Assembly: GCA_030605745.1 (NCBI GenBank)
Contig: JAUWHT010000354.1
Span: 1 to 9,323, forward strand
DNA from: Pirellulales bacterium
Lineage (GTDB): Bacteria > Planctomycetota > Planctomycetia > Pirellulales > Thermoguttaceae
Direction of reading: 5' to 3'
Length of the DNA stretch: 9,323 nt
Below, piece by piece: positions 6,207-9,323 of this stretch. Below the pieces are notes generated by a model. It did not search any database. It was not told where the DNA came from and saw only the letters and a list, made by a program, of their open reading frames with translations. Each line of letters begins with the position of its first letter. Position 1 is the stretch's first letter. The translations under genes were made by a program, and so were the position numbers.

Positions 6207-6210
6207 GGAG
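6207..6210 (+). promoter_or_regulatory. Ribosome binding site that decides the ACP start
   Basis: GGAG at 6207-6210 lies 8 nt before ATG at 6219, an ideal spacing. A GTG in the same frame at 6210 overlaps this motif and has no site of its own, so the ATG is preferred. Confidence 0.7.
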
Positions 6211-6218
6211 TGTACAGC

Positions 6219-6476
6219 ATGACGGCCGACGAAATTAAACTTGCCATTATCGACATCCTCTCAGACATCGCTCCCGACGAGGATATCAGCGATTTGAAAG
6301 AGGACGTCGCATTTCGCGACCAGCTTGAACTGGACAGCATGGATTTCCTTGACATCGTCATGGAGCTGCGCAAGCGGTATCGCATCCAGATTCCCGAGGA
6401 GGAATACACCGAGTTGGCCAGCATGAGCAGCACGGTGAAATACCTCGAGCCGCGGATGCGGGACGTTAAGCAATAG
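6219..6476 (+). CDS. Acyl carrier protein
   Basis: This 85-residue acidic protein has the four-helix ACP pattern. S40 in LELDSMDFLD is the site for the 4'-phosphopantetheine arm that carries the growing acyl chain as a thioester. The helix II region that follows (DIVMELRKRYRIQIPEEEY) is typical of discrete ACPs that dock with ketosynthases. It lies 180 bp after the ketosynthase and only 6 bp before the first oxidoreductase, so it is most likely co-translated with the latter and is the carrier dedicated to this pathway. The length is normal. Starting at GTG 6210 would add three residues (MYS) but is less well supported. It is probably not the housekeeping AcpP, which normally sits with fabF and fabG. 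Confidence 0.93.
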   Translation: MTADEIKLAIIDILSDIAPDEDISDLKEDVAFRDQLELDSMDFLDIVMELRKRYRIQIPEEEYTELASMSSTVKYLEPRMRDVKQ

Positions 6477-6482
6477 GTCGCT

Positions 6483-7859
6483 ATGTACGACACGATCATC
6501 ATCGGCGCGGGCATGTCGGGCCTGGCCGCCGGCATTCGGCTGGCTCATTTCGATCAGCGGGTGTGTATCCTGGAGCGGCACAGCGCGATCGGCGGGCTGA
6601 ACTCGTTCTACCGGCTGGGCCGCCGGAACTACGACGTCGGGCTGCACGCGGTGACCAACTACGCGCCAAAGGGGACTCGGCGGGGTCCATTGGCCCGGCT
6701 GCTGCGACAGTTGCGTTTCGCCTGGGACGAGTTTTCGCTCTCGCCGCAGGTCGGCTCGGAGATTGCATTTCCGGGCGTGCGGCTGAGGTTCTCCAACGAT
6801 TTTGGTCTGTTCGAGTCCGAGGTTGTTCGACATTTTCCCCGTCAGAAGGACAACTTCCGGCGGTTGGTGGCCGAGCTTTGCGACTACGACCAGTTGGGCC
6901 GCGCCGGTACGGGCTGTTCGGCCCGCGAGGCGGTCGCCCAACATATCGACGACCCGTTGCTGGTGGAGATGATCTTTTGCCCACTGTTGTTCTACGGCGG
7001 CGCCCGGGAGCACGACATGGAGTTCGGCCAGTTCAGCATCATGTTCCGCTCGATTTTTCTGGAGGGTCTGGCCCGGCCGCTGGTCGGCGTGCGGCTGATA
7101 CTGAAGAAGCTGGTGCAGAAGTTCAAGGCGCTCGGCGGCGAGTTGCGTCTGCGGGCCGGAGTCGAGCGAATTTCGGTCAGCAACGGCTCGGTCGATAAAG
7201 TGATCTTGGACAACGGCACAGAGTTGGAATGCCGACGGGTCCTCTCCTCGGCCGGATGGCGCGAAACGATGCGGCTGTGCGACGAGGTGAATCGGCCGGA
7301 CGAGCATCCGGCCGGTCGGTTGTCGTTCGTCGAGTCGATCTCGATCCTCGACGCCCAGCCACGGGTACTGGGACACGATCGGACGATGGTCTTCTACAAC
7401 GATTCGGATAAGTTTCATTACGGCAAGCCGGATGAGCTAGCCGACGCGCGCAGCGGCGTGATCTGCTCGCCGAACAATTTTGCCTACGGCCAGCCGCTGG
7501 CCGAAGGCGTAATGCGAATCACTGCGCTGGCCGACTACGACCGTTGGGCTGCGCTCGATCGGCAGTCGTACCAGTTGGCGAAGCTCCGCTGGTACGATCG
7601 AATGGTTGCTTCGGCGGTGCGGTTCGTGCCCGACTTCCGCAGCGCGGTCGTCGAGACCGACATGTTCACACCCATCACGATCCGCCGCTACACCGGCCAC
7701 GAGAACGGCGCGGTCTACGGGCTGCCTCAGAAGCGCTACGACGGCAGAACACACCTGAAGAATCTCTACATCTGCGGCACCGACCAGGGACTGGTCGGCA
7801 TCATCGGGGCGATTATCAGCGGGATCAGCATTGCGAATAGACATCTTTTGGAAGGATGA
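6483..7859 (+). CDS. FAD-dependent oxidoreductase, phytoene desaturase/carotenoid isomerase (CrtI-like) family
   Basis: This 458-residue protein begins with the FAD-binding fold YDTIIIGAGMSGLAAG (GxGxxG at 8-13), E31 at the end of the second strand for ribose binding, and the GG of AIGGLN (36-40). The C-terminus has the second FAD contact, YICGTDQGLVGIIGAIISG (about 430-448), where many relatives have GD. Family members desaturate, isomerise or saturate polyene chains, usually at a membrane surface. The region around 196-260 (KKLVQKFKALGGELRLRAGV, then DNGTELECRRVLSSAG) fits the standard middle part. There is no signal peptide. The start ATG is 6 nt after the ACP stop with only a weak AGG before it, suggesting translational coupling. 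The final residues LLEG and the stop are written by the left copy of a 22-bp repeat. The substrate is unknown; the ACP-bound acyl chain is my inference. Confidence 0.88.
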   Translation: MYDTIIIGAGMSGLAAGIRLAHFDQRVCILERHSAIGGLNSFYRLGRRNYDVGLHAVTNYAPKGTRRGPLARLLRQLRFAWDEFSLSPQVGSEIAFPGVRLRFSNDFGLFESEVVRHFPRQKDNFRRLVAELCDYDQLGRAGTGCSAREAVAQHIDDPLLVEMIFCPLLFYGGAREHDMEFGQFSIMFRSIFLEGLARPLVGVRLILKKLVQKFKALGGELRLRAGVERISVSNGSVDKVILDNGTELECRRVLSSAGWRETMRLCDEVNRPDEHPAGRLSFVESISILDAQPRVLGHDRTMVFYNDSDKFHYGKPDELADARSGVICSPNNFAYGQPLAEGVMRITALADYDRWAALDRQSYQLAKLRWYDRMVASAVRFVPDFRSAVVETDMFTPITIRRYTGHENGAVYGLPQKRYDGRTHLKNLYICGTDQGLVGIIGAIISGISIANRHLLEG

Positions 7860-7980
7860 AGGATGAAGGATAAACGATGAAGAACAGTAGGGTGGGTGCT
7901 TGCACCCACGCGTCCAGAGGACCACGAGTTCGCGTGGGTGCAAGCACCCACCCTACGCCTTTTGGCAGGATGAAGGATGA
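7845..7980. repeat. 22-bp direct repeats of an aaggatg heptamer tract flanking a palindrome
   Basis: Copies at 7845-7866 and 7959-7980 match at 21 of 22 positions (A/C at 7852/7966). Each begins CTTTTGG and continues with AGGATGA heptamers. The left tract runs on as further heptamer-like sequence to about 7880. The left copy contains the oxidoreductase stop codon (TGA, 7857-7859). The 114-bp period and the palindrome between the copies suggest insertion into, or slippage of, a simple repeat tract. Confidence 0.85.
7887..7956. repeat. Perfect 26-bp palindrome with 18-nt loop and nested palindromes
   Basis: Arms 7887-7912 and 7931-7956 are exactly complementary over 26 bp. Each arm is itself an inverted repeat, GTGGGTGC-TT-GCACCCAC, so the DNA or RNA can fold either as one long hairpin or as two small ones. 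TTTT follows 3 nt after the right arm (7960-7963), so it could stop transcription between the two oxidoreductase genes. It encodes nothing, so if mobile it would be a non-autonomous element. Confidence 0.88.
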
Positions 7981-8038
7981 ATGACGAAAACAGTCCGTGG
8001 GCGTTTGTTGCAAAGCTAGACTAATCCCAACCCTCTCG

Positions 8039-8063
8039 CCCCTCGCCCCTAACCCCTCGCCCC
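8039..8063. repeat. Four CCCC runs with 3-nt spacers (G-quadruplex motif on the minus strand)
   Basis: The plus strand has CCCC-TCG-CCCC-TAA-CCCC-TCG-CCCC; the minus strand therefore has four GGGG runs with 3-nt loops, the classic pattern for an intramolecular G-quadruplex, and the plus strand could form an i-motif. It is built from CTCGCCCCT-like short repeats (8034-8065) and ends 4 nt before the ATG at 8068, in the place where a ribosome binding site would be expected. Confidence 0.75.
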
Positions 8064-8067
8064 TCCT

Positions 8068-9323
8068 ATGCCAAAAGACCTCCTCAAGAACGCCCGTGAC
8101 CAATACGACGTGGTGGTGATCGGCTCCGGATTGGGCGGGATGACTGCTGCCAACACGCTTGCCCGGGCCGGACACTCGGTGCTGTTGCTCGAGCAGCATC
8201 ACAAGCTGGGCGGGCTGGCCACGTGGTTCAGGCGGCCCGGTGGGCACGTCTTCGATGTTTCGTTGCACGGGTTCCCGGTGGGCATGATCAAGAGCTGCCG
8301 CCGCTATTGGAGCGGCGAGATCGCCGACTCAATCGTGCAACTTAAAAACATCCGGTTCGACAACCCGATGTTCTCGCTCTCGACCAGCTTCGACCGCCCG
8401 GACTTCACTCGGCTGTTGATCGAGCGGTTCCGGGTTCCGGCCGAGAGAGTCGAGCAGTTCTTCGACACCGCCCGGAGTATGCAATTCACCGACGAATCGA
8501 CGCTCACTACGGGCGAGCTGTTCGATCGGTTCTTCCCAGGCCGGGAAGATATCGTCCGGCTGTTGATGGAACCGATCACCTATGCCAACGGCTCGACGCT
8601 CGAAGACCCGGCACTGACTTACGGCATTGTCTTCTCCAACTTTATGTCGAAGGGGGTGTACACCTTCCGGGGCGGGACCGATCGGGTGATTGCATTGATG
8701 GGCCAAGAGATGGCTAACTGCGGCGTCGATGCCCGGACACGCTGCGAGGTGGAAAAAATCCACGTCGCCGGCCGGCGCATCGAAGGCGTTACTGTGGGTG
8801 GCTGGCGGATCAAGGCCCGGGCTGTCGTCTCCAATGCCAATCTGTTGAGCACGGTTTTCAACCTCGTCGGCCAGCAGCATTGGGACGGTGACTTCGTCGA
8901 ACAGGCGCATGCGGTGCGGCTGAATAACTCCAGCACCCAGGTCTACATGGCGCTGAAGCCCGGCCAGATGATCGACCAGAGCACCGGCGATCTGTTGTTC
9001 AGTTCGACCGCGCCGGCCTTCCGCACCGAGGCGTTGCTAAGCCGCGATATCACCAGCCGCACGTATTCGTTCTACTATCCGAAGACACGGCCCGAGCAAG
9101 ACTGCTGCCTGGTCGTCTCCAGCACCAACGCCAACTACGGCGACTGGGCCGATCTGTCGAAGGAGGACTACCGGGCGAGCAAGCAGGACCTGATCGAGAC
9201 GACGTTGGACGCGATCTCGAAATACGTTCCCGATATCCGCGAGAAGCTGGATTACGTCGAGGCGGCCACGCCGCTGACCTTCGAGCGCTATACAAAACAC
9301 CTCGAAGGGTCCAGCTTCGGCAC
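8068..9323 (+). CDS. FAD-dependent oxidoreductase, CrtI/CrtISO-like family (3' end outside the window)
   Basis: The frame is open from ATG 8068 to the window end: 418 complete codons with no stop. The FAD-binding fold is clear: YDVVVIGSGLGGMTAA (GxGxxG at 19-24), E42, and the GG of HKLGGLATW. Residues 196-203 (GVYTFRGG) followed by DRVIALMGQEMANCGVDA, and AVVSNAN at 252-258, are standard for phytoene desaturases, carotenoid isomerases and retinol saturases. PLTFERYTKHLEGSSFG at the edge fits the start of their last domain, so about 80-100 residues are probably missing. It is a distant paralogue of the gene at 6483. An in-frame TAA at 8050 rules out an earlier start. There is no Shine-Dalgarno sequence; C-rich repeats occupy its place. 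It probably acts on the same chain as its neighbour, as paired CrtI-like enzymes do in other polyene pathways. Confidence 0.87.
   Translation, partial: MPKDLLKNARDQYDVVVIGSGLGGMTAANTLARAGHSVLLLEQHHKLGGLATWFRRPGGHVFDVSLHGFPVGMIKSCRRYWSGEIADSIVQLKNIRFDNPMFSLSTSFDRPDFTRLLIERFRVPAERVEQFFDTARSMQFTDESTLTTGELFDRFFPGREDIVRLLMEPITYANGSTLEDPALTYGIVFSNFMSKGVYTFRGGTDRVIALMGQEMANCGVDARTRCEVEKIHVAGRRIEGVTVGGWRIKARAVVSNANLLSTVFNLVGQQHWDGDFVEQAHAVRLNNSSTQVYMALKPGQMIDQSTGDLLFSSTAPAFRTEALLSRDITSRTYSFYYPKTRPEQDCCLVVSSTNANYGDWADLSKEDYRASKQDLIETTLDAISKYVPDIREKLDYVEAATPLTFERYTKHLEGSSFG

Noticed and set aside
7293..7314. 8-bp inverted repeat CGGCCGGA...TCCGGCCG inside the first oxidoreductase gene
   Set aside because: It is within a normal coding stretch of GC-rich codons, where such matches arise by chance; there is no sign of an independent role.
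6261..7418. 385-codon open frame on the minus strand
   Set aside because: It lies opposite the ACP and the first oxidoreductase, both well supported, and has low-complexity Gln/His/Arg-rich sequence.
7881..8067. CRISPR-like or tRNA-like structure in the repeat-filled gap
   Set aside because: There is one palindrome and one direct-repeat pair, not regularly spaced repeats with unique spacers, and no cloverleaf with an anticodon arm or CCA end can be drawn.

Overview
The window looks like a piece of a Planctomycetota genome, most likely of the Pirellulales type. This is an inference from gene content and style. The coding parts are GC-rich (one hand-counted 60-base line of the ketosynthase gene is 68% G+C). 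There is a membrane protein with a GYF_2-type domain, of a kind common in that phylum. A ketosynthase/ACP/CrtI-like oxidoreductase cluster is present, and the gaps carry hairpin repeats and heptamer tracts (aaggatg). No rRNA, tRNA or CRISPR array is visible.

Layout. Bases 1-444 hold no convincing gene. A plus-strand gene (445-1713) encodes a GYF_2-type single-pass membrane protein of unknown role. After two tandem 42-bp hairpin units (1774-1857) comes a plus-strand short-chain dehydrogenase/3-beta-HSD-like reductase (1872-2861) that resembles OleD of long-chain olefin synthesis. It converges on a minus-strand block: an AAA ATPase with a DUF4143-type C-terminus (4012-2876) and a BrnT/BrnA toxin-antitoxin pair (4629-4043). 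That pair has a clear promoter and operator-like repeats upstream and a hairpin terminator at its end. The block is less GC-rich in its toxin-antitoxin part and separates the reductase from the next plus-strand genes, so it looks like an accessory insertion.

From 4794 to the window end runs a plus-strand cluster: a FabF-type ketosynthase with an intact Cys-His-His triad, an acyl carrier protein, and two FAD-dependent oxidoreductases of the phytoene desaturase/carotenoid isomerase family (the second is cut by the window end). The ACP and the first oxidoreductase are 6 bp apart. The other gaps are filled by different repeats: a 91-nt imperfect hairpin between ketosynthase and ACP, and a 26-bp perfect palindrome flanked by 22-bp direct repeats plus a C-rich tract of four CCCC runs between the two oxidoreductases.

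Together the cluster is best read as an uncharacterised lipid or polyketide pathway. A dedicated ketosynthase would extend an ACP-bound acyl chain, and CrtI-like enzymes would desaturate, isomerise or saturate it. The combination recalls gene sets proposed for ladderane lipids in anammox planctomycetes and, through the OleD-like reductase, polyene or olefin synthesis. The product cannot be read from the sequence.
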